Below, piece by piece: positions 50,265 to 59,749 of a stretch of DNA of 64,000 nucleotides. The number at the start of each line of letters is the position of its first letter. Positions within the stretch are counted from its first letter, which is position 1. A program made the position numbers and the translations under genes. The notes beneath the pieces were generated by a model. It saw only the letters and a list, made by a program, of their open reading frames with translations, searched no databases and was not told the DNA's origin. This stretch comes from Caldimonas manganoxidans ATCC BAA-369 (GTDB lineage Bacteria > Pseudomonadota > Gammaproteobacteria > Burkholderiales > Burkholderiaceae_C), in contig NZ_KB905929.1 in the NCBI RefSeq assembly GCF_000381125.1, positions 1-64,000 of the forward strand, written 5' to 3'.

Positions 50265-50912
50265 ATGGACCTGTCCGCCATCAACGGCACCACCAAAAGC
50301 AGCACCTCGGGCATCTCCACGAGCAATGACATCGGGGCGCAGGATCGTTTCCTGAAGTTGCTCGTGGCACAGATGCAGAACCAGGATCCGCTCAATCCTT
50401 TGGACAACGCGCAGGTCACCAGCCAGATGGCGCAAATCCAGACCGTCACCGGCATCGAAAAGCTCAATGCCAGCCTGCAGACCATGGCGTATTCCTTCAC
50501 CCAGGCCCAGGCGCTGCAAGGCGCGGCGCTCATTGGGCGCGACGTGCTGGTCGCGGGCAACCACATGAACATCGTCGACGGCGAGGCACGCGCAGCCTTC
50601 GAGTTGCACGGCGATGCGGACCTGGTCAATGTGGAAATCATCGATGCATCGGGCCAGGTGATCGACCGCCTCAGCCTGGGCGCCCTGGGCAAGGGCCGCC
50701 ATCATTTCGTCTGGACGCCGCCGCAAGGCACGCAGCCGTCGCAGGTGAGCTTCAAAGTGAGCGCCACATCGGGCAAGACCACGATCCAAGCCGACACCTT
50801 CGCCCGTGAAACCGTCGGCGCCGTCAGCACCACGGCCAACGGCCTCGAACTCGATCTCTTCAGCGGAGCGACCGTGCCGTACAACAAGGTCGCTGCTGTG
50901 GTCTACCACTGA
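50265..50912 (+). CDS. flgD: Hook-assembly scaffold FlgD
   Basis: A 215-residue hook cap that is discarded when the hook is complete. The export and cap region DRFLKLLVAQMQNQDPLNPLDNAQVTSQMAQI is fully typical. A FlgD Ig-like/tudor part (LIGRDVLVAGNHMN, GQVIDRLSLGALGKGRHHFVW) follows. It lies between flgC and flgE in the operon. Confidence 0.96.
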   Translation: MDLSAINGTTKSSTSGISTSNDIGAQDRFLKLLVAQMQNQDPLNPLDNAQVTSQMAQIQTVTGIEKLNASLQTMAYSFTQAQALQGAALIGRDVLVAGNHMNIVDGEARAAFELHGDADLVNVEIIDASGQVIDRLSLGALGKGRHHFVWTPPQGTQPSQVSFKVSATSGKTTIQADTFARETVGAVSTTANGLELDLFSGATVPYNKVAAVVYH

Positions 50913-50949
50913 AGCGAGCCCGCTTCACCATCCACGAGGACAACGCACC

Positions 50950-52302
50950 ATGGGCTTCCAGCAAGGTCTCTCCGGTTTGAATGCTTCGAGCAAGAACCTG
51001 GACGTCATCGGCAACAACGTGGCCAACGCCGGCACCTTCGGGGCCAAGACGGCACGTGCCGAGTTTGCCGACATGTATGCCGCCGCGATGAACGGCTCTG
51101 GCGCCACCAACATCGGCATCGGGGTTCGCCTGGCCGCGGTGGCCCAGCAATTCACCCAGGGCAACATCACCACCACCGAAAACCCATTGGATCTGGCCAT
51201 CAATGGCGCAGGCTTCTTCCAAGTGGCCGACGTGGTGCGCGACCCCAATGCCGCTCCCAACACGCCGCCTACGATGGATGGGCCGCCGTTGTACACGCGC
51301 AATGGGCAATTCAAGGTCGATCGCAACGGCTACATCGTCAACAATCAAGGGCAGGTCTTGTTGGGCTATGTGGCCAATGCCACCGGGGTCATCACACCTC
51401 AGCAGGCGCGCCCGATCCAGCTGCCCACCGCGGGCATCAACCCGAATCCCACCACGGCGATCGAACTCGAATTCAACCTCGACTCGCGGGCGGCCATCAC
51501 CCGCCCAAGCGGTGGCGGCATCAACTTCAACGACCCGACCACCTTCAACAATGCCACCTCGGTGACGCTGTTCGATGCGATGGGACAAGACGTTGCCGTG
51601 ACCTATTATTTTCAGAAGACCGCGGCCAACACTTGGGACGTGTATGCCACGGCCAATGGCGTGCCGCTGATGGGCACCAGCGCCAGCCCGGCTCCGGTGG
51701 CCACGATCAACTACCCACCGGCTTCGGGCGGCAACCCCACGGCCGCCGGTGGCGGCTCGATCACCTATTACATGGGCGGGGGTGGCACTTCGACGGACGG
51801 ACGCATCCCCATCGACGTGCCGGCCACCGTGCGTCCGGATGGCAGCTCGACCTTGCCCATCAACGGCATCGAGCTCAACATGGGCAACTCGACCCAGTAT
51901 GGCACCACCTTCGGCGTGACCAACCTGACGCAAAACGGCTATGCGCCGGGTCAGTTGGTGGGGGTGACGATCGACAGCAGCGGCATCATCATGGCCCGCT
52001 TCTCCAACGGTCAATCGCGCCCGGCCGGTCAAGTCGAGTTGGCCACCTTCCGCAATCCGCAGGGTCTGCAGCCTCTGGGTGGCAATGTGTGGGCGGCCAC
52101 CTATGCCTCGGGCGACCCGACCGTCAGTGCGCCGGGCTCGGGCAACATGGGGGTGCTTCAGGCCGGCGCCTTGGAGGAGTCCAACGTCGACCTGACGGCC
52201 GAACTGGTCAACATGATCACCGCACAGCGCGCCTACCAGGCCAATGCCCAGACCATCCGCACGCAGGACCAAGTGTTGCAGACGCTGGTCAGCCTGCGTT
52301 GA
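50950..52302 (+). CDS. flgE: Flagellar hook protein FlgE
   Basis: A 450-residue hook subunit. N-terminal GFQQGLSGLNASSKNLDVIGNNVANAGTFGAKTARAEF and the C-terminal helix ESNVDLTAELVNMITAQRAYQANAQTIRTQDQVLQTLV are intact, with a Gly/Thr-rich central D1/D2 domain. The ATG at 50950 is taken because upstream in-frame codons overlap flgD. Confidence 0.97.
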   Translation: MGFQQGLSGLNASSKNLDVIGNNVANAGTFGAKTARAEFADMYAAAMNGSGATNIGIGVRLAAVAQQFTQGNITTTENPLDLAINGAGFFQVADVVRDPNAAPNTPPTMDGPPLYTRNGQFKVDRNGYIVNNQGQVLLGYVANATGVITPQQARPIQLPTAGINPNPTTAIELEFNLDSRAAITRPSGGGINFNDPTTFNNATSVTLFDAMGQDVAVTYYFQKTAANTWDVYATANGVPLMGTSASPAPVATINYPPASGGNPTAAGGGSITYYMGGGGTSTDGRIPIDVPATVRPDGSSTLPINGIELNMGNSTQYGTTFGVTNLTQNGYAPGQLVGVTIDSSGIIMARFSNGQSRPAGQVELATFRNPQGLQPLGGNVWAATYASGDPTVSAPGSGNMGVLQAGALEESNVDLTAELVNMITAQRAYQANAQTIRTQDQVLQTLVSLR

Positions 52303-52330
52303 TCCTCAGGCTTAAACCGCAGGAGCCTCC

Positions 52331-53062
52331 ATGGACCGCATGATCTATCTGGCCATGTCCGGCGCCAAGGCCACGATGCAGCGCCAGGATGTGCTGGCGC
52401 ACAACCTGGCCAATGTGTCCACCACCGGATTTCGCGCCGAGTTGCAGGCGTTCCGGGCCGTGCCGGTGCGCGGCGACGGTGCCAGCACCCGGGTCTATGC
52501 GTTGGAGACCACCACCGGCTACGACGCTGCGCCCGGCCCGGTGCAGCACACCGGCCGGCCGCTGGATGTGGCCCTGCAAGGCAATGCCTGGTTGGCGGTG
52601 CAGGCGCTGGACGGCACCGAAGCCTACACCCGTGCCGGTGCGCTCACCGTGGCGGCTGACGGCACGTTGATGACGCAAAGCGGCCTGGTCGTGCTTGGCG
52701 ATGGCGGGCCGATACAGGCCCCGCCCAATGCGCAGCTGAGCATCGCGCCGGACGGCACCGTCAGTGCGCGAGCCCCCAATGGACAAAACCTTCCGGTGGC
52801 CCGCTTGAAGTTGGTGACGCCCGAGGCCGCGCTCAAGCGGGGGGCGGACGGCCTGTTTCGCAGCGCCGACGGCCAGGAACTGCCTGCCGACCCGAATGCC
52901 CGCCTCCAAGATGGCGCGCTCGAAGGATCGAACGTGAGCGCCATCGAGACCATGGTGGCCATGATCTCCGCGGCGCGCCAGTTCGAGCATCAGATGAAGA
53001 TGCTCAAGACCGCCGAGCAAAACGAAAACGTCTCGGCCAAGCTGTTGTCGACCAACCCCTGA
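52331..53062 (+). CDS. flgF: Flagellar proximal rod protein FlgF
   Basis: A 243-residue rod protein with RQDVLAHNLANVSTTGFRAELQAFRAVPVRG at the N-terminus, the mid-domain LDVALQGNAWLAVQ and YTRAGAL, and a C-terminal SNVSAIETMVAMISAARQFEHQMKML. Codon two of the ribosome site (AGGAGCC) lies just before the ATG. It precedes flgG as usual. Confidence 0.96.
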   Translation: MDRMIYLAMSGAKATMQRQDVLAHNLANVSTTGFRAELQAFRAVPVRGDGASTRVYALETTTGYDAAPGPVQHTGRPLDVALQGNAWLAVQALDGTEAYTRAGALTVAADGTLMTQSGLVVLGDGGPIQAPPNAQLSIAPDGTVSARAPNGQNLPVARLKLVTPEAALKRGADGLFRSADGQELPADPNARLQDGALEGSNVSAIETMVAMISAARQFEHQMKMLKTAEQNENVSAKLLSTNP

Positions 53063-53075
53063 AGGAGCTCCTGCC

Positions 53076-53858
53076 ATGATGCGTTCGCTATGGATCTCGA
53101 AGACCGGCATGGAGGCTCAACAGATCCAGCTGGATCATGTCTCCAACAACCTGGCCAACGTGGCCACCACCGGCTACAAGCGGTCCAGCGCCCAATTCGA
53201 GGACCTGATCTATCAGAACCTGCGTCAAAGCGGCGCCAACACGGCCGAGCAAGCCCAGTTGCCCACCGGATTGCAAGTGGGCCTGGGCACCCGCGCTGTG
53301 GCCACGGCACGCAGTTTCACCCAAGGCAGCTTGCAACAGTCCAGCAACCCGCTGGACGTGGCGATCAATGGCAACGGCTTCTTCGAGATCCAAATGCCCG
53401 ATGGCACCTCGGCCTATACCCGGGACGGCTCGTTCAAGACCGATGCCACCGGCCGGCTGGTCACCAACAATGGCTTTCCGGTGGCCCCAGGCATCACCAT
53501 CCCGCCCAATACCAGCAGCATCACCATCGGAGCCGATGGTGTGGTCACCGCCGTGGTGCCCGGCTCGGCCCAGCCGGTGCAATTGGGCACCTTGCAGCTG
53601 GTCAGTTTCGTCAATCCCGGCGGCTTGGATCCGCGGGGGCAAAACCTCTACGTCGAGACGGCCGCATCCGGCCCGCCCACGGCCGGCGTGCCCGGCAGCG
53701 AAGGCTTGGGCACCTTGCAGCAAGGCTTTCTCGAAACGTCCAATGTCAACGTGGTCGAGGAGTTGATCGGCATGATCCAAACCCAGCGAGCCTACGAGCT
53801 CAACTCCAAGGCCATCCAAACCTCCGACCAGATGCTGCAGCGCCTGGCTCAGCTCTGA
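53076..53858 (+). CDS. flgG: Flagellar distal rod protein FlgG
   Basis: A 260-residue distal rod protein. Shows GMEAQQIQLDHVSNNLANVATTGYKRSSAQFEDLIYQN, the mid-part NPLDVAINGNGFFEIQ, and the C-terminal NVNVVEELIGMIQTQRAYELNSKAIQTSDQMLQ. AAGGAG stands nine bases before the first of two consecutive ATG codons. Confidence 0.98.
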   Translation: MMRSLWISKTGMEAQQIQLDHVSNNLANVATTGYKRSSAQFEDLIYQNLRQSGANTAEQAQLPTGLQVGLGTRAVATARSFTQGSLQQSSNPLDVAINGNGFFEIQMPDGTSAYTRDGSFKTDATGRLVTNNGFPVAPGITIPPNTSSITIGADGVVTAVVPGSAQPVQLGTLQLVSFVNPGGLDPRGQNLYVETAASGPPTAGVPGSEGLGTLQQGFLETSNVNVVEELIGMIQTQRAYELNSKAIQTSDQMLQRLAQL

Positions 53859-53878
53859 GACTCACCGATCGAGGACCG

Positions 53879-54553
53879 ATGATGCAACGCTGGATCTCCT
53901 GCAGTCTGGTCCTGGGTGCGGGCCTGCTGGCCGGCTGCCAGACCCTGGCCCCCAAGGTCGAGATGCCCGAGACGATGACCGCACGGCCCCAGGCCGTGGC
54001 CTATGCGCCGGCTCACAACGGGGGGCTGTTCCAAGCGGCCAGCTATCGACCATTGTTCGAAGATCATCGCGCCCGTCTGGTGGGCGACAGTCTCACGGTC
54101 AACATCGTCGAGCGCGTGCAGGCCAGTCAGCGTTCGGCCTCCACGGTGGAGAAAACCGGCAGCATCTCCGGCAGCATCACGGCCTTGCCTGGCATCAATC
54201 CCAACTCGTTCGGGCGTGCCAGTGTGGGCGGCAAGTCCGAGAACACTTTCTCCGGCAAAGGGGGCACGGAAGCCACCAACAACTTCACTGGCACCATCAG
54301 CGCTACCGTGCTAGAGGTGCTGCCCAATGGACACCTGATCATCGGTGGCGAAAAGCAGATCGGCTTGAATCAAAACGTGGAAGTGATGCGCTTCACCGGC
54401 CGTGTCGATCCGCGTTCGATCCAGCCCGGCAACGTCGTCAATTCCTCGCAGATCGCCGATGTGCGCATCGACTACCGTGGCCGCGGCCAACAGGCTGAAG
54501 CGCAGGGAATTGGCTGGCTGGCCCGCTTCTTTTTGAGCGTTATTCCCTTCTAA
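53879..54553 (+). CDS. flgH: Flagellar L-ring lipoprotein FlgH
   Basis: A 224-residue outer-membrane L-ring subunit. Its lipoprotein signal ends in LLAGC with the lipidated Cys20. Family sequence: [96 protein letters not shown] lies just before the ATG at 53879. Confidence 0.97.
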   Translation: MMQRWISCSLVLGAGLLAGCQTLAPKVEMPETMTARPQAVAYAPAHNGGLFQAASYRPLFEDHRARLVGDSLTVNIVERVQASQRSASTVEKTGSISGSITALPGINPNSFGRASVGGKSENTFSGKGGTEATNNFTGTISATVLEVLPNGHLIIGGEKQIGLNQNVEVMRFTGRVDPRSIQPGNVVNSSQIADVRIDYRGRGQQAEAQGIGWLARFFLSVIPF

Positions 54554-54565
54554 GCGAGGCCAACA

Positions 54566-54588
54566 ATGTCCTCAAGTTTCGAGGACAT
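54566..54588 (+). promoter_or_regulatory. Hairpin covering the flgI ribosome-binding site
   Basis: A perfect eight-base-pair stem: ATGTCCTC at 54566-54573 with GAGGACAT at 54581-54588, loop AAGTTTC. The 3' arm contains GAGGA, the only Shine-Dalgarno-like sequence of flgI, nine bases before its ATG. Folding would hide the site. It may couple flgI translation to ribosomes finishing flgH, whose stop lies 13 bases upstream. Confidence 0.6.
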
Positions 54589-54594
54589 GGGCCG

Positions 54595-55728
54595 ATGAAT
54601 ACCCGCTACGATCGATTTCTGCGCTTGGCCATCGCCGTGGCGGCCGTGGCCGCCAGCACGGCGCTGTGGTGGCCCGTGCCGGCGCAGGCCCAGCGCATCA
54701 AGGAGCTGGCTTCCGTTCAGGGGGTGCGCCCCAATCAGCTGGTCGGCTATGGCCTGGTCGTGGGCCTGGACGGCACGGGTGACCAGACCACGCAAACGCC
54801 TTTCACGGCCCAGAGCATCACCGCGATGCTGCAGCAAATGGGCGTGTCCATTCCGCCCGGCGTCAACATGCAGCTCAAGAACGTCGCCGCGGTGATGGTG
54901 ACGGCTCAATTGCCCCCCTTTGCTCAACCCGGCCAGACCATCGATGTGAACGTGGCCTCGCTGGGCAATGCGAAATCCTTGCGCGGTGGCACGTTGATCG
55001 CCACCCCGCTGAAGGGTGCGGATGGCCAGATCTATGCGCTGGCGCAAGGACACCTCATCGTCGGCGGGGCCGGGGCCTCGGCCGGCGGCAGCAAGGTTCA
55101 GGTCAACCACTTGAGTGCCGGCCGCATTCCTGGCGGGGCGACCGTCGAGCGCAGTGTGCCCACCCCGTTGCACCAGGGCGAGTATCTGCAACTGGACCTC
55201 AACGCCGCCGACTTCCATACGGCGCGCCAGGTGGCCGAGGCGATCAACCGAGCCAAGGGCGAGGGCGTGGCCGAGGCCCTGGACGGGCGTACCGTGCGCG
55301 TGCGTGCTCCCCAATCGCCGGGCGAGCGCGTGGCCTTTCTGGCCGACATCGAAAACCTCAGCGTACAGGGTGCGGCTCCGGCGGCCAAGGTGGTCCTCAA
55401 CGCCCGCACCGGCTCCATCGTGATGAACCAGGCCGTCACCCTGCTGCCGGCGGCCGTGGCACATGGCAACCTGTCGGTCACCATCAGTTCCACGCCGGTC
55501 ATCAGCCAGCCCGCGCCGTTTTCGCGTGGCGAGACCGTGGTGGCCGAGCAGGCCGACATCCGCATCAAGCAAGACGGCGGCTCGCTCATCGAGGTGCCGG
55601 CCGGCACGCAGCTCACCGAGGTGGTGCGCGCCCTCAACGCCTTGGGCGCCACGCCCATGGACCTGCTGGCGATCTTGCAGGCCATGAAGGCAGCCGGCGC
55701 CTTGCAGGCCGAAATCGAGGTGATCTGA
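54595..55728 (+). CDS. flgI: Flagellar P-ring protein FlgI
   Basis: A 377-residue periplasmic P-ring subunit with a signal peptide ([24 protein letters not shown], cut near AQA/Q), then [32 protein letters not shown] and the conserved [39 protein letters not shown]. The last base of its stop is shared with the flgJ start (TGATG). Start at 54595 shows GAGGA nine bases upstream but inside a hairpin. Confidence 0.97.
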   Translation: MNTRYDRFLRLAIAVAAVAASTALWWPVPAQAQRIKELASVQGVRPNQLVGYGLVVGLDGTGDQTTQTPFTAQSITAMLQQMGVSIPPGVNMQLKNVAAVMVTAQLPPFAQPGQTIDVNVASLGNAKSLRGGTLIATPLKGADGQIYALAQGHLIVGGAGASAGGSKVQVNHLSAGRIPGGATVERSVPTPLHQGEYLQLDLNAADFHTARQVAEAINRAKGEGVAEALDGRTVRVRAPQSPGERVAFLADIENLSVQGAAPAAKVVLNARTGSIVMNQAVTLLPAAVAHGNLSVTISSTPVISQPAPFSRGETVVAEQADIRIKQDGGSLIEVPAGTQLTEVVRALNALGATPMDLLAILQAMKAAGALQAEIEVI

Positions 55729-56579
55729 TGAACTCGCCCTTGACGCCGCTGCAAGGCCTGTCCAGCGACGTCCAGTCGCTGGATCGGCTTCGTGCTCGCG
55801 CAGGACAGGACCCGCGAGCGGCCGTGAAGGAGGCGGCCCGTCAGTTCGAGGCCGTGTTCATGCAGGAACTGCTCAAGAGCATGCGCGCCACCACGATGGC
55901 CTCTGGCCTGACCGACAACGCCGGCGCCGAGCTGGGCACCGAGCTGCTGGACCAGCAATATGCCAATGGCCTGGCCGGCTTGCCCGGCGGATTGGCCGAC
56001 ATGATCGTGCGGCAGCTGGAGCGACACATCGGCCCGCCGGCCACGTCCCCGGGCCCGGCGGCGCCGCGCCCGCTGCCTGCAGCCCTGTCCGCCCCGCGTG
56101 CCGTGGGGCCGCAGGGTGAGTTTCTGCGGGAACACTGGTCGGCCGCACAGCTGGCCGCACGCGAGACCGGCATTCCGGAACAGTTCATTCTGGCGCAGGC
56201 TGCCCACGAATCCGGCTGGGGGCAGCGCGAGATCCGCAATGCCGATGGCAGCCCTTCGTACAACGTGTTTGGCATCAAGGCCACGGGGGGCTGGAAGGGC
56301 AAGGTGGCCGAGGTCGTCACCACCGAGTATGTCAACGGCGTGCCACGCAAGATGGTGCAGAAATTCCGTTCGTACGACTCGCTGCACGAGGCCTATCGCG
56401 ACTACGCCCGCCTGATCAAGAACAACCAGCGCTATGCCCGCGTGATCGAGCAGGGGCAAACGGCCCAAGGTTTCGCGCAAGGACTGCAAGAGGCCGGCTA
56501 TGCCACCGACCCGGCCTATGCCGACAAACTCACGCGCGTCATCAACACCACCTTGCGACTGCAGCGTGCCATGAGTTAA
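55728..56579 (+). CDS. flgJ: Flagellar rod cap/peptidoglycan hydrolase FlgJ
   Basis: A 283-residue two-domain protein. N-terminal rod cap (REAARQFEAVFMQELLKSMRATTM type sequence: AARQFEAVFMQELLKSMR, ELLDQQYANGLAGLPGGLADMI), then a Pro/Ala linker and a C-terminal glucosaminidase-type muramidase with catalytic Glu161 in AAHESGWGQREI and NVFGIKATGGWKG. It opens a path through the cell wall for the rod. Overlaps flgI by one base. Confidence 0.97.
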   Translation: MNSPLTPLQGLSSDVQSLDRLRARAGQDPRAAVKEAARQFEAVFMQELLKSMRATTMASGLTDNAGAELGTELLDQQYANGLAGLPGGLADMIVRQLERHIGPPATSPGPAAPRPLPAALSAPRAVGPQGEFLREHWSAAQLAARETGIPEQFILAQAAHESGWGQREIRNADGSPSYNVFGIKATGGWKGKVAEVVTTEYVNGVPRKMVQKFRSYDSLHEAYRDYARLIKNNQRYARVIEQGQTAQGFAQGLQEAGYATDPAYADKLTRVINTTLRLQRAMS

Positions 56580-56588
56580 GGATCCATC

Positions 56589-58478
56589 ATGAGCGGACTC
56601 ATCAGCCTGGGCACACGCACGATGTTCGCTGCGCAGGCGCAGCTCAACACCACGGCGAACAACATCTCCAATGCCAACACGCCGGGCTATTCGCGCCAGA
56701 CGGTGCAGCTGGAGACGGCCGGCGGCCAGTTCACCGGGGCTGGATTTTTCGGCAAGGGGGTGAAGATCACCACCGTCGAGCGGGCTCACAATGCCTTCCT
56801 CAGTGCCGAGGTGGCCAACACCGCGGCCGTGGCCGCTGGCGACGCCACGCGCTTGGATTACCTGCAGCGCATGGAGAAGGTGTTCCGCCTGGGCGAGTCC
56901 GGCCTGGGCTTTGCAGCCGGACAGTTGCTCAATGCCTTCGTCGACGTGGCCAGCAATCCGTCGGATGCTTCGGCGCGTCAAGTGGTGTTGTCGCGCTTGG
57001 AATCACTGGCCTCACGCTACCGCTCGGCCGCCGGCGAATTGACCGCGCTGCAACAGGGCCTCACGCAGGATCTCAAGACTTCCATTGCCACCGTCAACGA
57101 ATTGACCCAGCGCGTGGCCGACCTGAACCAGCAGATCGCGCGCGTCAAGGGGCTGGGTCATCAACCCAACGACTTGCTCGATCAGCGCGACCAGCTCATC
57201 ACCGAAATCAGCCAGTTCATTCAAGTCACGCAAATCCCGGCGTCCGATGGCACGGTGGGTCTGTTCATTGCGGGCGGGCAGCGCCTGGTGCTGGGCAATG
57301 ACGCACTGCCGCTCACCCTGGTGCCGGACCCCTACGACAACAGCATCGGCCGGCTGGGCCTGCGTGAGGCCGGGGTGGACCGGCCGCTGGTCGAAAGCAG
57401 CCTGGGCGGCGGCACGCTGGCGGGCATGCTGCGCATGCAGAATCAAGACCTGCCCGCAGCGATCAACCAAGTGGGGCGCATGGCCGCGGTGCTTGCGGCC
57501 CGGCTGAACGAACAACAGGCCCTGGGCTACGACCTCAATGGCAACGTCGGCGGGCCCTTGCTGAGCACCGGTTCACCGCGCAGCTTGCCGCATGCCAGCA
57601 ACACCGGCACGGCGCAGGTCACGGTGGCCATCACCGAGGCCACGGCCTTGGAGGCGGCTGACCATGAGCTGCGTTTTCAGGGCGGGGCCTGGCAGCTGCG
57701 CCGCCTGCCCGATGGGGCGTGGTCGCCCTACACGCCGGGCACGCAAGTGGCGGGCATCACCCTCAGCGTGCCGGCAGGCACGCCTGCCGACGGCGATCGA
57801 TTCCTGATCCAGCCGGTGCGCTTTGCCGCCACGGACCTGCGTGCGGCCTTGACCGATCCGAACGGCATTGCGGCAGCCGCCCCGGTGGTGGCTGCGGTCA
57901 GCCCGGCCAACCAAGGTACCATGGGCGTGAGCACCTTGTTGCCCAAACAGGCCGATCCCAACCTGGGGCAGCCGCTGCAAATCGTCTTCACCTCGCCCAC
58001 GACCTTCAATATCGTCGGGACGGTCAGTGGAACGCCCAGCACCACCCTCGTGCCTGGTGAGCCCATACGCATCAACGGTTGGGAGCTGAGCGTCACTGGG
58101 GTGCCTCAGGCCGGCGACGTGATCGAGGTCCGCTCCACCGCAGTGACTGCCGGTGCGCTGGCCAGCAACAACGGCAACGCGCTGGCCTTGCTGGCCTTGC
58201 GCGACGAACCCATGGTCGGTGGCGAGACCCTGACCGACGCCTATGCCAGCGTGCTGGCCGACGTGGGCATCCGCGTACAAGGAGCCCAGTCCTCGGCCGA
58301 GATGTCCAAGACCATCGCCCGCGAGGCCCAGGTGGCACGCGACGAGCTCTCGGGCGTCAATCTCGATGAAGAGGCCGCACGGCTCATCCAGTTCCAGCAG
58401 GCCTACCAAGCGGCGGCCAAGGTGCTGCAGGTGGCCCAGCAAGTCTTTGACACCATCTTGCAGACGGCCGGCCGCTGA
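56589..58478 (+). CDS. flgK: Hook-filament junction protein FlgK
   Basis: A 629-residue hook-associated protein 1. N-terminal ISLGTRTMFAAQAQLNTTANNISNANTPGYSRQTVQLET and C-terminal LSGVNLDEEAARLIQFQQAYQAAAKVLQVAQQVFDTIL are the junction-forming helices, with variable central domains. A ten-base gap follows flgJ. Confidence 0.97.
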   Translation: MSGLISLGTRTMFAAQAQLNTTANNISNANTPGYSRQTVQLETAGGQFTGAGFFGKGVKITTVERAHNAFLSAEVANTAAVAAGDATRLDYLQRMEKVFRLGESGLGFAAGQLLNAFVDVASNPSDASARQVVLSRLESLASRYRSAAGELTALQQGLTQDLKTSIATVNELTQRVADLNQQIARVKGLGHQPNDLLDQRDQLITEISQFIQVTQIPASDGTVGLFIAGGQRLVLGNDALPLTLVPDPYDNSIGRLGLREAGVDRPLVESSLGGGTLAGMLRMQNQDLPAAINQVGRMAAVLAARLNEQQALGYDLNGNVGGPLLSTGSPRSLPHASNTGTAQVTVAITEATALEAADHELRFQGGAWQLRRLPDGAWSPYTPGTQVAGITLSVPAGTPADGDRFLIQPVRFAATDLRAALTDPNGIAAAAPVVAAVSPANQGTMGVSTLLPKQADPNLGQPLQIVFTSPTTFNIVGTVSGTPSTTLVPGEPIRINGWELSVTGVPQAGDVIEVRSTAVTAGALASNNGNALALLALRDEPMVGGETLTDAYASVLADVGIRVQGAQSSAEMSKTIAREAQVARDELSGVNLDEEAARLIQFQQAYQAAAKVLQVAQQVFDTILQTAGR

Positions 58479-58506
58479 GCTGCCCTGATCTCTCGGAGAC
58501 GACCTC

Positions 58507-59715
58507 ATGCGCATTGCCACCGCCACCGCCTACCAAGTCGCGATCCAGAATCTACAAGACCGGCAGGTCGATCTCACCGAGACCCAAGTGCGCTTGACCA
58601 GCGGCAAGCGCGTGCTGCGGGCCGGCGACGATCCCACCGCCGCAGCGCGTGCCGAGCGTGCCGCAGCCGCGATCGATCGCTCGACCGTCTCGCAGCGCGC
58701 CGTCGAGGCCAGCCGCACGGCCATGACCCTGGCCGAGAGCGCCTTGGGCAATGCCGTGAACCTGGTGCAGACGGCACGCGAAACCCTGGTGGCCGCCGGC
58801 AACGGCAGCTATACCGCCGCCGAACGCAAAGGGCTGGCCGCGCAACTGCAGCAGATTCGCGACCAATTGTTGTCCATCGCCAACCAACAGGACGGTGCCG
58901 GGAACTATCTCTTTGCCGGCCAGGGGGCAGCCGGAGCCCCCTTCGTCAGCTCGCCCAGCGGTGTGCAATTCACCGGGGTGGGCGGTGTGGTCTCCGTGGC
59001 CTCCGGCGAAGTGTTGCCGGCCACGGTCGATGGACAGGCGGCATGGATGAGTGCGGCCACCGGCAACGGTGTGTTCGAGACGCAACGCGTCAACGTCAGC
59101 GGTGCGGCCTGGATCGATGCCGGTCGCGTCACCGACCCGGCCTTGGTGCAAGACCTGCGCTATGACGTGACCTTCAGCGTCACCGGCGGCACCACCACCT
59201 ACACCATCCAGCCGCGCGATCCGAACACCGGCACTGCCGTCGGTGCGCCCAGCAGCGGCACCTACCAGTCGGGCTCGGCCATCTCGATCGACGGGATTGC
59301 GTTCACCATCACGGGCACGCCTGCCGACGGCGATGAATTTCGCATCATGCCCAGCACCCCGACGTTGAGCGTCTTCGATGCGCTGGACCGCGCGATCGAA
59401 GGCTTGCGTTCGGACAGCGCCGCGCCCACCGATGTCATACAGACCACCAACGATGGACTGCGCAATCTCGACTCGGTGCTGGCGCGCCTGCAAAGCGTGC
59501 GCAGTGCCGTGGGCGACACCCTGCATCGCATCGATGGTGTCGAAGACCGCCTGTCGGCTCTCAAGCTCAACGCGCAAACAGATCGCTCGAATGCGGAAGA
59601 TTTGGACATGGTGCAGGCCATTTCCGAGTTCCAGAACAAGCAAACCGGCTACGATGCGGTGCTCAAGACCTACAGCATGGTCCAACGCATGAGCCTGTTC
59701 CAGTACTTGGGCTGA
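58507..59715 (+). CDS. flgL: Hook-filament junction protein FlgL
   Basis: A 402-residue hook-associated protein 3. Flagellin-like N-terminus (YQVAIQNLQDRQVDLTETQVRLTSGKRVLRAGDDPTAAARAERA) and C-terminus (DLDMVQAISEFQNKQTGYDAVLKTYSMVQRMSLFQYL). Last structural gene of the flg operon. Confidence 0.96.
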   Translation: MRIATATAYQVAIQNLQDRQVDLTETQVRLTSGKRVLRAGDDPTAAARAERAAAAIDRSTVSQRAVEASRTAMTLAESALGNAVNLVQTARETLVAAGNGSYTAAERKGLAAQLQQIRDQLLSIANQQDGAGNYLFAGQGAAGAPFVSSPSGVQFTGVGGVVSVASGEVLPATVDGQAAWMSAATGNGVFETQRVNVSGAAWIDAGRVTDPALVQDLRYDVTFSVTGGTTTYTIQPRDPNTGTAVGAPSSGTYQSGSAISIDGIAFTITGTPADGDEFRIMPSTPTLSVFDALDRAIEGLRSDSAAPTDVIQTTNDGLRNLDSVLARLQSVRSAVGDTLHRIDGVEDRLSALKLNAQTDRSNAEDLDMVQAISEFQNKQTGYDAVLKTYSMVQRMSLFQYLG

Positions 59716-59749
59716 ATCCCTCCACCTTCCGCCTCGAACATCGCTGCCC

